Source of the DNA: Methylobacterium persicinum
GTDB taxonomy: Bacteria; Pseudomonadota; Alphaproteobacteria; Rhizobiales; Beijerinckiaceae
Length of the DNA stretch: 64,000 bases
Direction of reading: 5' to 3'
Assembly: GCF_022179525.1 (NCBI RefSeq)
Contig: NZ_BPQX01000010.1
Span: forward strand, 38,384 to 102,383
In this document: piece by piece, positions 52,414 through 61,389 of the stretch
How the letters are laid out: every line of letters starts with the position of its first letter
How positions within the stretch are numbered: the stretch's first letter is position 1
Notes under the pieces: model-generated
The model's input: the letters and a program-made list of their open reading frames with translations, nothing else
Told to the model about the DNA's origin: nothing
Databases searched by the model: none
Position numbers and translations under genes: made by a program

Positions 52414-53373
52414 GTGGCGCACGAGAGTACGGGGGCGATCTACGCCGCGGCGGGAGCCAACCTCGCCATCGCGGCGGCGAAATTCGCAGGCGGCTTCCTC
52501 ACCGGATCGACGGCAATGCTCGCCGAAGGCGTGCACTCGGTGGTGGACACCCTCAACCAGATGCTGCTCCTCGTCGGCCTGAAGCGCGCGGAAAAGCCCG
52601 CCGACACCCGCCATCCGTTCGGCTACGGCCGGGAGATCTACTTTTACGCCTTCGTCGTCGCCCTGATGATCTTCCTCGGCGGCGGACTGTTCGCCATCTA
52701 CGAGGGCGTCGAGCGCCTGTGGCATCCCGAGCCGGACAGGGACGCCCACCTGTTCGGCTACACCATCCCCGGCCTGTGGGTGAACATCGCGATCCTCGGC
52801 TTCTCCGTGGCGGCGGAGGGCTATTCCTGGACGGTCGCCATGCGACAGTTCTGGGCGGAGAAGGGCCGGCATTCGGCGCTCCATGCCATCCGGCGCAGCA
52901 AGGACCCGAGCCTGTTCACCATCCTCGCGGAGGACACGGCGGCCCTGATCGGGCTGCTGATCGCCCTCGCGGGCGTCGTGCTGGCCCACGTGCTCGAGAT
53001 GCCGGCCCTCGACGGGGCCGCCTCCATCGGGATCGGCCTCGTCCTCGTGGGCATGGCCCTGTTCTTGATGATCGAGACCCACGGCCTGCTGATCGGCGAA
53101 GCGGCCGACCCGGCCCTGGTCGAGGCGATCCGGGAGATCGTGCGCGGGGAGCCGGGGGTGATTCACCTGAACGAGGTGCTGACCCAGCATCTCGGCCCCT
53201 CGGACATCCTCGTGAACCTCAGCCTGGACATGGCCGACGACCTTACCGCCGGCGCCGTCGAGGCCACGGTGACTCGTCTCGACCGGGCGCTCAAGGCCCG
53301 GGAGCCGGACGTGAAGCGGGTCTTCATCGAGATCCAGGGCAAGCCCGAGGAGGCCCGCGCGGCGGCGGCGTGA
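52414..53373 (+). CDS. Cation diffusion facilitator family transporter
   Basis: Membrane metal-proton antiporter of 319 residues from GTG 52414 (AGGAGGG upstream). Six transmembrane helices in the first 210 residues: helix 2 has LTGSTAMLAEGVHSVVDTLNQ with the metal-binding H-x3-D pair, and helix 5 has FTILAEDTAALIGLLIALAG with the second acid pair (E-D). The cytoplasmic tail is the short CDF fold. Metal is unknown (zinc, iron or manganese). Confidence 0.88.
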   Translation: MAHESTGAIYAAAGANLAIAAAKFAGGFLTGSTAMLAEGVHSVVDTLNQMLLLVGLKRAEKPADTRHPFGYGREIYFYAFVVALMIFLGGGLFAIYEGVERLWHPEPDRDAHLFGYTIPGLWVNIAILGFSVAAEGYSWTVAMRQFWAEKGRHSALHAIRRSKDPSLFTILAEDTAALIGLLIALAGVVLAHVLEMPALDGAASIGIGLVLVGMALFLMIETHGLLIGEAADPALVEAIREIVRGEPGVIHLNEVLTQHLGPSDILVNLSLDMADDLTAGAVEATVTRLDRALKAREPDVKRVFIEIQGKPEEARAAAA

Positions 53374-53390
53374 GGGCCTACGGCCCGTCC

Positions 53391-53415
53391 GCCCCCGCAA
53401 GACGGGGAGAGGGGA
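53391..53415. repeat. Half copy of family 3 repeat
   Basis: CCCCCGCAAGACGGGGAGAG is one arm of the CTCTCCCCGC family. It lies between the convergent CDF and SDR ends. Confidence 0.5.
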
Positions 53416-53461
53416 ACCCGTGCCGTCATGGCGAACGCGCTGTGAGGACGACAGGCGGGCC

Positions 53462-54325
53462 TCAGCCCGTCCGCCCGACCTGCTGCAGGCTGACCCGCCA
53501 CAGGCGCTCCTGCACGGCCTCGTCGCGGCTTTCGGAGGAGGAGGTCTTGGGCTTGCCGTTCGAGAAGTAGCGCCCGGTCACGCCGTCGAGGTCCGGCGAC
53601 GTGGCGACGTGGAGCGACGTGCGCGCCCCCCGCTCGGGGCTGATGAGGAAGGGCCGGATCAGGCTCCAGGCCGTCCCGAACAGGCCGCCCGTGTTCTTGG
53701 CGAAGCCGGTGTCCACCACGCCGGGGTGAACGCAGTTCGCCATGATGCCCCGGCTGGCGATCCGCCGGGCCAGGGCGTAGGTGAACAGCACGTTGCCGAG
53801 CTTGGCCTGGGAATAGGCCCGCATGGCCCCGTAGCGTCGCGCACCGCCGAGGTCGTCGAAATCGATGTGGCCCCGGTAATGGGCCGCCGAGGCGACGTTG
53901 ACGATCCGCGGCTTGCCCCCGGATTCGGCCGTCCCCGCGAGGGTGTCGAGAAGTTCCAGCGTCAGGAGCACGTAGCCGAGATGATCGAGGGCCCAGGTGC
54001 GCTCGATTCCATCGACGGTGGTCTCCCGCCGGTCGAATATCGCGCCCGCATTGTTCACGAGCACATGGAGCTGCGGGCAGGCCGCGCGGATCTCGCCGGC
54101 CACCCGGCGGATCTCGGCCTGGGAGGACAGGTCGGCCTTGTAGGTGTCGATCCGGGCCTCCGGCGCGGCCGCCCGGATTGTCTCCGCACAGCCGGCGAGC
54201 TTGCCCGCATCGCGGCCGACGAGACCGACCCGCGCGCCCCTACGGGCGAGCGAAAGGGCGGTCTCGTAGCCGATCCCACCCGTCGCCCCGGTGACGAGGC
54301 AGACCCGTCCCTGCAGAGTGCTCAG
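53462..54325 (-). CDS. SDR-family NAD(P)-dependent oxidoreductase (retinol dehydrogenase-like)
   Basis: A short-chain dehydrogenase of 287 residues. Cofactor motif [25 protein letters not shown], and the catalytic [11 protein letters not shown] (Y-x3-K) with S in VASAAHYRG. The [15 protein letters not shown] block is typical of retinol-dehydrogenase-like SDRs. No ATG, GTG or TTG lies between its first conserved residues and the middle of the upstream DUF1328 frame. The apparent start is CTG at 54325, overlapping the DUF1328 stop in CTGA; otherwise the frame must run through the whole previous gene. An assembly error cannot be excluded. Confidence 0.8.
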   Translation of the reverse strand: MSTLQGRVCLVTGATGGIGYETALSLARRGARVGLVGRDAGKLAGCAETIRAAAPEARIDTYKADLSSQAEIRRVAGEIRAACPQLHVLVNNAGAIFDRRETTVDGIERTWALDHLGYVLLTLELLDTLAGTAESGGKPRIVNVASAAHYRGHIDFDDLGGARRYGAMRAYSQAKLGNVLFTYALARRIASRGIMANCVHPGVVDTGFAKNTGGLFGTAWSLIRPFLISPERGARTSLHVATSPDLDGVTGRYFSNGKPKTSSSESRDEAVQERLWRVSLQQVGRTG

Positions 54326-54501
54326 AAGACGACCTGCCCGACGGCGAAGGCGATGACCACGATCACGATCGCCACGATCAGGAACAGGCCGAACAGGATA
54401 CGGGCCAGGGAGCCTGCGCCCGACGCGATGCCGGTGAAGCCGAGACCGCCGGCGATCAGCGAGATCACGAAGCAGATCAGGGCCCATTTCAGAAGGGTCA
54501 T
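54322..54501 (-). CDS. DUF1328 (YtjA-type) small membrane protein
   Basis: A 59-residue protein: [20 protein letters not shown] then [20 protein letters not shown] and a hydrophobic end [18 protein letters not shown]. Two membrane helices, with the G-F-T-G-I-A-x-G motif that defines DUF1328. Start ATG has GGAGG upstream. Family members are stress-induced inner-membrane proteins of unknown function. It overlaps the next gene by 4 bases. Confidence 0.9.
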   Translation of the reverse strand: MTLLKWALICFVISLIAGGLGFTGIASGAGSLARILFGLFLIVAIVIVVIAFAVGQVVF

Positions 54502-54614
54502 CAGCCGTCCTCCGGTGGCCCGCTCCGGGGGGCGGGCGACGTACGATTCAATCAGTCAACCGGCGGCCAAGCGGGACCGTTCCGTGCCGGAGCAGGGGGA
54601 AAGGGCGTTTATTC

Positions 54615-55991
54615 TCAGGCGGTCCGGGAGACCGGCTGGGCCGGCACGTCCGCCCGCTCCAGCATGATCTCCGCGAGGGTGTGGTAGAGGCCGCCCCGGC
54701 ACACCGCCTTCGAGGCGGCGTCCGAGATCAGCGCCGCCACCATCAGCGGGATCATCAGGGCGTGGTTCTGGGTCATCTCGGTGACGATCACGAAGCTGGT
54801 GATCGGCGCCTGGAGCACGCCCGTCAGGTAGGCCACCATGCCCACGAGGACGAACGCCCCCACCGGCACCTCCGGCAGGAGCGGGTGGAGCACGCCGCCG
54901 ATCCCCGCCCCCACCGCCAGGGACGGCGCGAACAGGCCGCCGGGGATCCCGCTCACCGAGCTCAGCACGGTCGCGAGGAACTTCAACGGCGCATAGAGGA
55001 GGCTCGCGGGGGCGTCGCCGTGGAGGATGGTCCGCGCCTCCTCGTAGCCGGTGCCGTAGACGGTCCCGCCGGAGGCCAGCCCGCAGAGGGCCACTGCGAG
55101 GCCGCAGGCCGCCGCGAAGAGGATCGGCCGGGTGGCGATCAGGCGGCCCACCGGCCCCGGCAGGCCCTGGGCGAACAGGATCACGAGGCGGCTGAAAACG
55201 CCGCCCGCGACTCCGCCGAGGACGCCGATGAGGGGCACGATCCACCACGCCTCCAGGGGCAGGGCGGCCTGGGTCGTGCCGAAATAGGTGTAGTTCCCCA
55301 TGAGCCACAGGGAGGTCAGGCCCGCCGCCACGATTCCCGCCACGATGAGCCCGGAGGAGCGCGCCTCGTAGGCCCGGCCGAGTTCCTCGATGCCGAACAC
55401 GATGCCCGCCAGCGGCGTGTTGAAGGCGGCCGCCACGCCGGCCGCTCCCCCCGCGAGCAGGAGGCCGGGCAGGCGGTCGGGCGTCAGGCGGCCGAAGGCG
55501 GCCATGATCACCGCACCCACCTGCACCGTCGGTCCCTCGCGCCCGGCCGAGGCGCCGCACAGCAGGCCGAGGAACAGCACCATCACCTTGCCGAAGCCCA
55601 CCCGCAGGGAGATCAGCCCATGCCGGAACCGGGCCTCCCTGGCATGGCGGGCGGCGATGACCTGGGGGATACCCGAGCCCTGAGAGTTCGGGAACACGGT
55701 TTTGGCGAGCAGCGCCGCCAGGGCGAAACCCGCCGGCGTCAGGACGAGGGCGATCAGCGGCGAGGGCGCCGTGAGGGCCTTGAAGCCTTCCTGCGCGAGG
55801 TCGGCCCCCTTGGCCATCACCACCGCGGCGAGGCCGACGCAGATGCCCCCTGCCAGGAAAAGCAGCCGCGAGCGCCAGAGGGGGTAGGCATCCTGGGAGA
55901 CCGAACGGAGCCTTGCGATCGAGCGACCGTAGCGGAAGCGGGTCCTCCTCGGCGCCACGTCCGTTTCCGAGCCCTCACGCATCCCCGACAT
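54615..55991 (-). CDS. ClC-family chloride channel/antiporter
   Basis: Chloride channel or Cl-/H+ antiporter of 458 residues, with about ten membrane segments. The anion-binding motifs are QGSGIPQV (GSGIP), GREGPTVQVGA and GIPGGLFAPSLAVG. There is no cytoplasmic CBS domain. The gating glutamate is in GREGP. Starts at ATG 55991 after AAGGG. The neighbouring DUF1328 and SDR genes are on the same strand downstream. Confidence 0.92.
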   Translation of the reverse strand: MSGMREGSETDVAPRRTRFRYGRSIARLRSVSQDAYPLWRSRLLFLAGGICVGLAAVVMAKGADLAQEGFKALTAPSPLIALVLTPAGFALAALLAKTVFPNSQGSGIPQVIAARHAREARFRHGLISLRVGFGKVMVLFLGLLCGASAGREGPTVQVGAVIMAAFGRLTPDRLPGLLLAGGAAGVAAAFNTPLAGIVFGIEELGRAYEARSSGLIVAGIVAAGLTSLWLMGNYTYFGTTQAALPLEAWWIVPLIGVLGGVAGGVFSRLVILFAQGLPGPVGRLIATRPILFAAACGLAVALCGLASGGTVYGTGYEEARTILHGDAPASLLYAPLKFLATVLSSVSGIPGGLFAPSLAVGAGIGGVLHPLLPEVPVGAFVLVGMVAYLTGVLQAPITSFVIVTEMTQNHALMIPLMVAALISDAASKAVCRGGLYHTLAEIMLERADVPAQPVSRTA

Positions 55992-56094
55992 CACGACCCT
56001 TCGCTTCCGTCACCCGCCCTGGCTTAGCGGGGAGCGTGCCAGAGTGCGAGGGGATGAACTGCGCGAGGGGGGCCGTTCCCGGGCGACCCCGCGG

Positions 56095-57483
56095 TCACTC
56101 CTCCGCCTCGCAGAGCTTCTCCACCGCCTTCACATAGGACTTCGCATCGAACTTCTTCAGCGAGTTCTCGCTCTGGTAGCGGACGGTGCCGAAGATCTTG
56201 CGCTTCTGCCAGGGGCGGTCGTGCAGGCCGTAGACCCAGGCGACGTTGGTGAAGGAGTTCGGGTCCCGGCCGTCGAGGAAATAGCGGTTGTTGATCCGCA
56301 GGGTCCGCTCGAAACCGGCCTTGGGCGAGGGCGACCATTCGAGGATCTTCTTGCCCCAGTACATCCTCAGTTGGTTGTGCATGTAGCCGGTCTCGCGCAT
56401 CTCGCGCATGGCCGCATTCCAGTAGAGGTCGTGGGTCTCCCCCGCCGCGAGCTGCGCCTCCGTGTAGGTCTGGGGGCGCTCGTCGTCGGCGTGCTCGGCC
56501 AGGGTCTTGCGGGCCCAGTCGGGCACTGCCTTGTCGTAATCGTCGTAGCCCTCCGTGTAGAAGACGTGGTTCATGGCGAGTTCCCGCCGGACGATCAGCT
56601 CCTCGAGGTAGGCGCCCCGGTCGTCGTCGTCGCCGTCCTTGGCCTCCCGGATGGCCAGGGCGATCTCGACGGGGGAGATCTGGCCGAAATGCAGATAGGG
56701 GCTCATGTGCGAGGCGGCCGCCGCCTCGGGCTTGTTGCGCCCGGCGCCATAGCCCTCGAACCCGTCCTTCAGGAACGCCTTCAGCCGTTTGCGCGCCTCA
56801 CCCTCGCCGCCGACGAAGCGTTTCACCGGGCCGACCTCCCGGTCCAGGCTCATGCCCGCCAGCACCTTGTCGGGGTCGGAGACGTCGATCTCGCTCTTGA
56901 GCCCGAGGTCATCCGCCTTGTGCCGAACCGGGCGGGCCTTCACCTCCCCGATGAACGGCTCCCAGAGCTTATGCAGCTTCGGGCGCAGGGTGCGCGCAGC
57001 GAATTCGTGTTTGGTGGACGCCGTCTCGACGGGGACCACCACGTCGCCCTCGACCTGGACGATGCGGCCCTTCACCTTCCGGCCGATCTCGGCGTACCAC
57101 TTCTTCTGGATGGCGAGGTAACCCCGGTCGAGGACGAGGAGCGCCGCCTTCCCGGCCAGATCGATGGCGACCTGCGCCGGGGATGCCTTGCGCATCACGA
57201 AGGCGATGCCCCGCTTCTCCAGCCCCGCCTTGGCCTCGGCGAGGCCCTGGAGAAGGAAGGCGTAGTGCCGGGCATTGGCCTCGGGGAAGCCACTCTTGCC
57301 GTCGAGCAGGCCGAAGCAGGCCACCACCGGAATTTTCAGGTGGTTCGCCTCCTCGATGGCGTATTCGAGGGCGGGATTGAACCGGGACCGGTTGGCCTGC
57401 TGCAGCAGGTACAGGACGTAGGCTCCCTTCTCGTCCGGTTCGACATCGTTGAGAACCCGGATTCGCTCACCCTGTATCGCCAC
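56095..57483 (-). CDS. Class II CPD photolyase
   Basis: Light-driven repair of cyclobutane pyrimidine dimers with FADH-. It is 462 residues from GTG 57483 (GGGGG eight bases upstream). Class II features are a N-terminal antenna domain opening RIRVLNDVEPDEKGAYVLYL and a C-terminal FAD domain with ELIVRRELAMNHVFYTEGYD, LYWNAAMREMRETGYMHNQLRMYWGKKILEW and FLDGRDPNSFTNVAWVYGLH. The gene is preceded by a long gene-free stretch and diverges from an sRNA candidate. Confidence 0.93.
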   Translation of the reverse strand: MAIQGERIRVLNDVEPDEKGAYVLYLLQQANRSRFNPALEYAIEEANHLKIPVVACFGLLDGKSGFPEANARHYAFLLQGLAEAKAGLEKRGIAFVMRKASPAQVAIDLAGKAALLVLDRGYLAIQKKWYAEIGRKVKGRIVQVEGDVVVPVETASTKHEFAARTLRPKLHKLWEPFIGEVKARPVRHKADDLGLKSEIDVSDPDKVLAGMSLDREVGPVKRFVGGEGEARKRLKAFLKDGFEGYGAGRNKPEAAAASHMSPYLHFGQISPVEIALAIREAKDGDDDDRGAYLEELIVRRELAMNHVFYTEGYDDYDKAVPDWARKTLAEHADDERPQTYTEAQLAAGETHDLYWNAAMREMRETGYMHNQLRMYWGKKILEWSPSPKAGFERTLRINNRYFLDGRDPNSFTNVAWVYGLHDRPWQKRKIFGTVRYQSENSLKKFDAKSYVKAVEKLCEAEE

Positions 57484-57782
57484 GCTGCCGCCCCCTGCCA
57501 CGCTCCAACCTCCGGGCGAAGCTAGGGCGTTTCCGGCCGAGGCCGGAGACCGGGACATGCGGCAAAACACGGCGATCGCACCGAATCGCACCGGTTTTCC
57601 CCGCAATACGGCCCATGCACGTATGACGGGAAACGTTGGAGGCCATTGGCAACTTCCGTCGGAGAGGCGGGACCGCGAAGCCGATATTGGTATCCGTCGC
57701 ATGCACTGCGACATTTTGAACACGGCAACTCTTGAATCGATTGCCGAAACTCTCACGGTGCGAATTCGTGGCAGCCGAGACC

Positions 57783-57811
57783 TTGTCAACAGCCGCCCGT
57801 GCACTCAGTTT
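57783..57811 (+). promoter_or_regulatory. Possible promoter of the sRNA
   Basis: TTGTCA (57783-57788) and, 17 bases on, CAGTTT (57806-57811). The -35 is good and the -10 weak. If used, transcription starts near 57818. Confidence 0.35.
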
Positions 57812-57817
57812 TGCAGT

Positions 57818-57907
57818 GCGGGAGAGCGATGGCGTCGCCCTTCCGTAGCCCTCCTTGGGCGTTTCCTCCCTAGACTTCGGGCCGCTTCCTCGGAAGTGGC
57901 CTTTTTT
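57818..57907 (+). ncRNA. Candidate trans-acting sRNA, alpha-r8/MmgR-like
   Basis: A structured element of roughly 90 bases. It has the single-stranded motif TTTCCTCCCT at 57862-57871, which I recall as the conserved core of the alphaproteobacterial alpha-r8 sRNA family (MmgR in Sinorhizobium, listed in Rfam as suhB). It is then followed by TAGACTTCGG and an intrinsic terminator: GGCCGCTTCC pairs with GGAAGTGGCC and six T residues follow. Upstream, CGCCC (in TCGCCC) pairs with GGGCG. MmgR controls polyhydroxybutyrate granule growth in Sinorhizobium. The 5' end and exact family membership are not proven by sequence alone; the orphan terminator on an otherwise gene-free strand is seen directly. 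Confidence 0.62.
57880..57907 (+). terminator. Intrinsic terminator of the sRNA
   Basis: A 10-base stem (GGCCGCTTCC / GGAAGTGGCC, one G-T pair) with a tight loop, then TTTTTT at 57902-57907. Oriented plus. It ends nine bases before the PAP2 gene stop codon region (which reads on the minus strand). Confidence 0.88.
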
Positions 57908-57916
57908 CTGGGTGCT

Positions 57917-59329
57917 TCAGCGGGAGGGCGCCCCCCCGGCCCGCCGGCTCGCGGCCAGGGACGCGGCCCGGCCGGCCGCCGCATAGAGGTCGAGCCGGGA
58001 ATAGACGCCGAATTCCGATCCGTCGTCGAGGAAGCCGCCGCCGGGCCCCTGGGTCTCGGTGAGGATCCGGTTGGCCTCGGCCAGGGACAGTTCGGGGAAG
58101 GCCGCGGTCAGGAGATGCCCGGCCTCGGGGGCGAGGGCGGCGACGTCCTCGGTCTTCCCGGCCGTCTCGGGATGGACGACGGGCAGGCCGTAGGTTCGGG
58201 TCGAGGCGACGAAGGCGGCATTGGCGGCCGGATCCCGGAACCGGCTCGTGTCCTCCCCGGCGCAGGCCGCGACGTCGCGTCCACAGGTCTGCGCGACGAA
58301 GGCTTCGATCTCAGCGCGGGCATCCTTCACCACCGCCGGATAGTCCGCGAGGGTGACCGTCTTGCTCGTGTCGGCGCTGGCCTGGTCGAGCACGGCGGGG
58401 TTCGTGCGGATCTGCCCGACATAGGCCGGATCGTTGGCGAGCAGGTGGGCGAGGGCGTGGAGCGAGGTCGTCCGGCCGCCGATCACGTCCATGGCGTAGT
58501 GGGCGCCCACCACGATCCGGTCGTTGCCGTATTCGGCCGCGCGGGTCACCATCTGCTGGTACCGGGCCGGCACGAGGATGGCGAGGATCATCGATTCGGT
58601 GGTGCCGTAGGTCGTATGGCCGCTCGGGAAGGCGGGGCTGTTCAGGAGATCCTGGTTCGGCCCGCGCAGCCAGTCGAGGCTGTGGGAGGGCGTGCCGAAA
58701 TAATCCTCCCCCCGGTAGGCGGTGAGGGCGGGCAGGGTCTGGAACGGCCGGGCATCGCCGAAGGAATCAGAGCCGGGGCTTCCGGCGGGGCGGCCATAGG
58801 CCTTGCCGAAGACATCCGTCGTCCCCTTCGCCAGGATTACCGCGGCCTCTTCGGAGACGGGCTTCTTTCCGTCCACCGTGCCGTTGGCGAAGAAGTACTT
58901 GCCGGCGTTGGAATCGGACTTCGTGACCGTGTTGGTGTAGCCGATCAGCCGGGCGAGGGCGGGCGAGACGCTGGTGAAGGTCTTGTGGTCGGCATAGCGC
59001 GCCTTGGCCTGGTAGGCGCCACCGATCCGGCTGCCCAGGCCGTCCGCGAGCTGGGTCGCGTTGCCGTCGGTGATGAAGCAATCCTTGAGCGCCTGGAGCC
59101 GCTGCTCCGGGAGCGGCAGCAGGAGCGGCTGGTGCGCCGCGCCGCTCTGGATGTCGCCGGTCACCTTGAGGTTCGCGTCCAGGGCGGCCTTGCCTTCCGG
59201 GCTCGCCGGGAGCCGGGAGAACGGGGCGAGGCCGCGCAGGGCGTTCAGGTTGGCGGCCGACTGCGCGACGGAGGGCACGGGGGCCGCGAGGCACAGGGCG
59301 GCGAGCCCGAATCCGGCGACGTATCTCAT
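57917..59329 (-). CDS. PAP2 superfamily phosphatase, exported
   Basis: A 470-residue secreted protein. Signal peptide MRYVAGFGLAALCLAAPVPS with cleavage near VAQS. The catalytic motifs are in SPAFPSGHTTYGTTESMILA (PSGH) and NDRIVVGAHYAMDVIGGR (SR-x5-H-x3-D type, with an N-D-R). It is longer than lipid phosphatases and has a large C-terminal extension from about 330, with paired cysteines in AQTCGRDVAACAG. The substrate is unknown; vanadium-dependent haloperoxidase-like relatives share this fold. A second acid phosphatase of the same superfamily is at 29.2 kb. Confidence 0.85.
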   Translation of the reverse strand: MRYVAGFGLAALCLAAPVPSVAQSAANLNALRGLAPFSRLPASPEGKAALDANLKVTGDIQSGAAHQPLLLPLPEQRLQALKDCFITDGNATQLADGLGSRIGGAYQAKARYADHKTFTSVSPALARLIGYTNTVTKSDSNAGKYFFANGTVDGKKPVSEEAAVILAKGTTDVFGKAYGRPAGSPGSDSFGDARPFQTLPALTAYRGEDYFGTPSHSLDWLRGPNQDLLNSPAFPSGHTTYGTTESMILAILVPARYQQMVTRAAEYGNDRIVVGAHYAMDVIGGRTTSLHALAHLLANDPAYVGQIRTNPAVLDQASADTSKTVTLADYPAVVKDARAEIEAFVAQTCGRDVAACAGEDTSRFRDPAANAAFVASTRTYGLPVVHPETAGKTEDVAALAPEAGHLLTAAFPELSLAEANRILTETQGPGGGFLDDGSEFGVYSRLDLYAAAGRAASLAASRRAGGAPSR

Positions 59330-59413
59330 GGTGTGCGATCCGCTGTGACGATGGTCGGCGGCGTTAGGCCGCCCACATGACCGGTGCGTGACACCGGCCG
59401 GCGGGGGCGGGGT

Positions 59414-60544
59414 CTACCCCCGCGCCCGGGCCCGGATCATGAAGTTGTCGTAGGTGTATTCCGCCACCTGGAACCAGAGGTACTCCTCGTTGCGGAACAC
59501 CCGCAGGGCCTCGTAAACCCTGCGGAAATCGGCGTTCTTGGCCGCGATCTCGGCATAGACCTCGTTGGCGTTCTTGAGGGCGGCCTCCATCACCTCCTGG
59601 GGGAAGGGGCGGAGCTGCGCGCCGCCGGCCACCAGCCGGCGCAGGGCCCGGGGGTTGCGGGCATCGTACTTGGCCTGCACCTCGGCGCCGACCTGGGCGC
59701 AGGCCGCCCGGAGGATCGCCTGATAGGCCTTCGGCAGGGCCTTCCACTTCTCGGCGTTGATCCAGACATGGAGCATCGCCCCACCCTCCCAGAAGCCGGG
59801 ATAGTGGTAGACCGGGGCCACCTTCTGCAGGCCGAGGCGCTCGTCGTCGTAGGGGCCGATCCATTCGGCCGCGTCGATCTTCTTCGATTCGAGGGCGGCG
59901 TAGAGGTCGGGGCCGGGGATCGCCTGCGGCTGCACGCCGAACTTGGCCAGCACCTGCCCGCCGAGTCCGCCGATGCGCATCTTGAGGCCCTGGAGGTCGG
60001 CGACGCCCTTGATCTCCTTGCGGAACCAGCCGCCCATCTGCGCGCCGGTATTGCCGCCGGGCAGGCAGACGAGCCCGGCCTTGGCGAAGACCTCGGCGAA
60101 GAGTTCGCTCGCACCGCCCGCGTACCACCACGCGGCCTGTCCCCTGGCGTTGAGGCCGAAGGGAATCGCCGTGGCCAGCGCGAAGGTCGGGTCCTTGGCG
60201 GTGGCGAGGGAGGCGGGGCCGTGCCCCATCTCCACGGTGCCCGCGGCAACCGCATCGAGGAGCCCCTCGGCGGGGATCGGCTCGCCGGGCCCCTGGACCT
60301 GGATCTGGAAGCGACCGTCGGTCGCCTCGGCGATGATCCGCCCGAGCGATTCCGGGGCCCCGAACAGGATGTCGAGGTTCTTGGCGTAGGCCGAGGACAG
60401 GCGCCAGCGCAGCTCCGGCGCCGCCTGCGCCAGGGCGGGCGCCGCCAGCGGGGCCGCGAGCGCCGCGCCGAGACCGGCCGTGAGGAGGCCGCGCCGGGCC
60501 GGGGAGGCGGGGCGGGCGGGGGCGTTGCTGTCGTCCGAAGGCAT
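59414..60544 (-). CDS. TRAP transporter solute-binding protein, DctP/TakP type
   Basis: Periplasmic binding protein of 376 residues, with a Tat-like signal (SPARRGLLTAGLGAALAAP). Conserved blocks are GGNTGAQMGGWFRKEIKGVA, LKMRIGGLGGQVLAKFGVQP and EWIGPYDDERLGLQKVAPVY, matching the TakP group that binds 2-keto acids. No membrane subunits (dctQ, dctM) are adjacent in this window. It probably works with permease genes elsewhere. Confidence 0.88.
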   Translation of the reverse strand: MPSDDSNAPARPASPARRGLLTAGLGAALAAPLAAPALAQAAPELRWRLSSAYAKNLDILFGAPESLGRIIAEATDGRFQIQVQGPGEPIPAEGLLDAVAAGTVEMGHGPASLATAKDPTFALATAIPFGLNARGQAAWWYAGGASELFAEVFAKAGLVCLPGGNTGAQMGGWFRKEIKGVADLQGLKMRIGGLGGQVLAKFGVQPQAIPGPDLYAALESKKIDAAEWIGPYDDERLGLQKVAPVYHYPGFWEGGAMLHVWINAEKWKALPKAYQAILRAACAQVGAEVQAKYDARNPRALRRLVAGGAQLRPFPQEVMEAALKNANEVYAEIAAKNADFRRVYEALRVFRNEEYLWFQVAEYTYDNFMIRARARG

Positions 60545-60754
60545 CTCGTCCGGGCTGATGGTCCGTGCCGCAGGGAATCGGCCGGGGTCGGTAGCACGCC
60601 CGGCCCGCCTGTCGAAACGGATCACCCGCCCACCGGGTTCAGGAACCGGTCGCACTTTGCGGGCGGACGGTCCCCATGCCGCCGTCGCGAGGGACGCGAA
60701 ATCGTTGCGATCGGCGGGAGGCGATATCACCTCTGCCGCCAGTCAGGAGAACCC

Positions 60755-61342
60755 ATGCCCCCGTCCGAACCCGCCCTCACGCTCCATACCGTCTGTGGCC
60801 TGGAGGAACTGTCGGGCCATGGGGAAGCGGGAATCAGCCATGTCCTGTCGCTCCTCGATCCCGGCACGCCCGAGCCTGCCGCCTTCGGGGGCTACGGCGT
60901 CCACCGCCGCACCACCCTGCATTTCCACGATTGCCTCGGCCCCGGCACGGACAAGCACGGCACGGTGCTGGTGCCGCCGGAGCCGGCGGACGTGGCGGCG
61001 ATCCTCGCCTTCGGGCGGGATCTCGACGGGGCTTCCCACGTGCTGGTCCATTGCCATTACGGGCTGTCGCGCTCCACGGCGGCGCTGCTGATGCTGTTCG
61101 CCCAGGGCGAGCCCGGGACGGAGGCCGGGGCGCTTGTGGAGAGGTTGCACGCATTGCGCGAGCCGGCTTGGCCCAATGCGCGGATGATCGCCTTCGCCGA
61201 CGGCATGCTCGGCCGGGAGGGAACCCTCAGCGAGGCCGTTCGGCGGCTCCACGGGCTACAGCTGCGGGTGCGGCCGCACCTTGCGGACCTGCTCCGCTCC
61301 CTGGGCCGGGGCGCCGAGGTGGATGCCGCCGTCGCCCCCTGA
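60755..61342 (+). CDS. Protein tyrosine phosphatase-like protein (Cx5R)
   Basis: A 195-residue cytosolic protein from ATG 60755 (AGGAGA upstream). The catalytic loop HCHYGLSRST gives C100 and R106 (Cx5R); a candidate general acid D59 is in HFHDCLGPG. The total fold resembles dual-specificity phosphatases. Family members in Rhizobiales are uncharacterised. Divergent from the TRAP binding protein gene and convergent with the gene at 61390. Confidence 0.85.
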   Translation: MPPSEPALTLHTVCGLEELSGHGEAGISHVLSLLDPGTPEPAAFGGYGVHRRTTLHFHDCLGPGTDKHGTVLVPPEPADVAAILAFGRDLDGASHVLVHCHYGLSRSTAALLMLFAQGEPGTEAGALVERLHALREPAWPNARMIAFADGMLGREGTLSEAVRRLHGLQLRVRPHLADLLRSLGRGAEVDAAVAP

Positions 61343-61389
61343 CGACGCCCACGATTCCCCCGCGGATCCCTCCCGAATCCGGGCTTCGC

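Larger units (their letters stand above)
57484..57916. other. Gene-free gap between class II photolyase and the PAP2 phosphatase
   Basis: A 433-base stretch. The left part should hold the photolyase promoter (minus strand). The right part holds the candidate sRNA (57818-57907, plus strand) with its terminator. The rest shows no coding frame of protein-like composition. Confidence 0.7.

Noticed and set aside
57825-57880. Glycine or other riboswitch in the sRNA region
   Set aside because: Motifs do not match a glycine riboswitch, and no downstream plus-strand gene follows; a free sRNA fits better.
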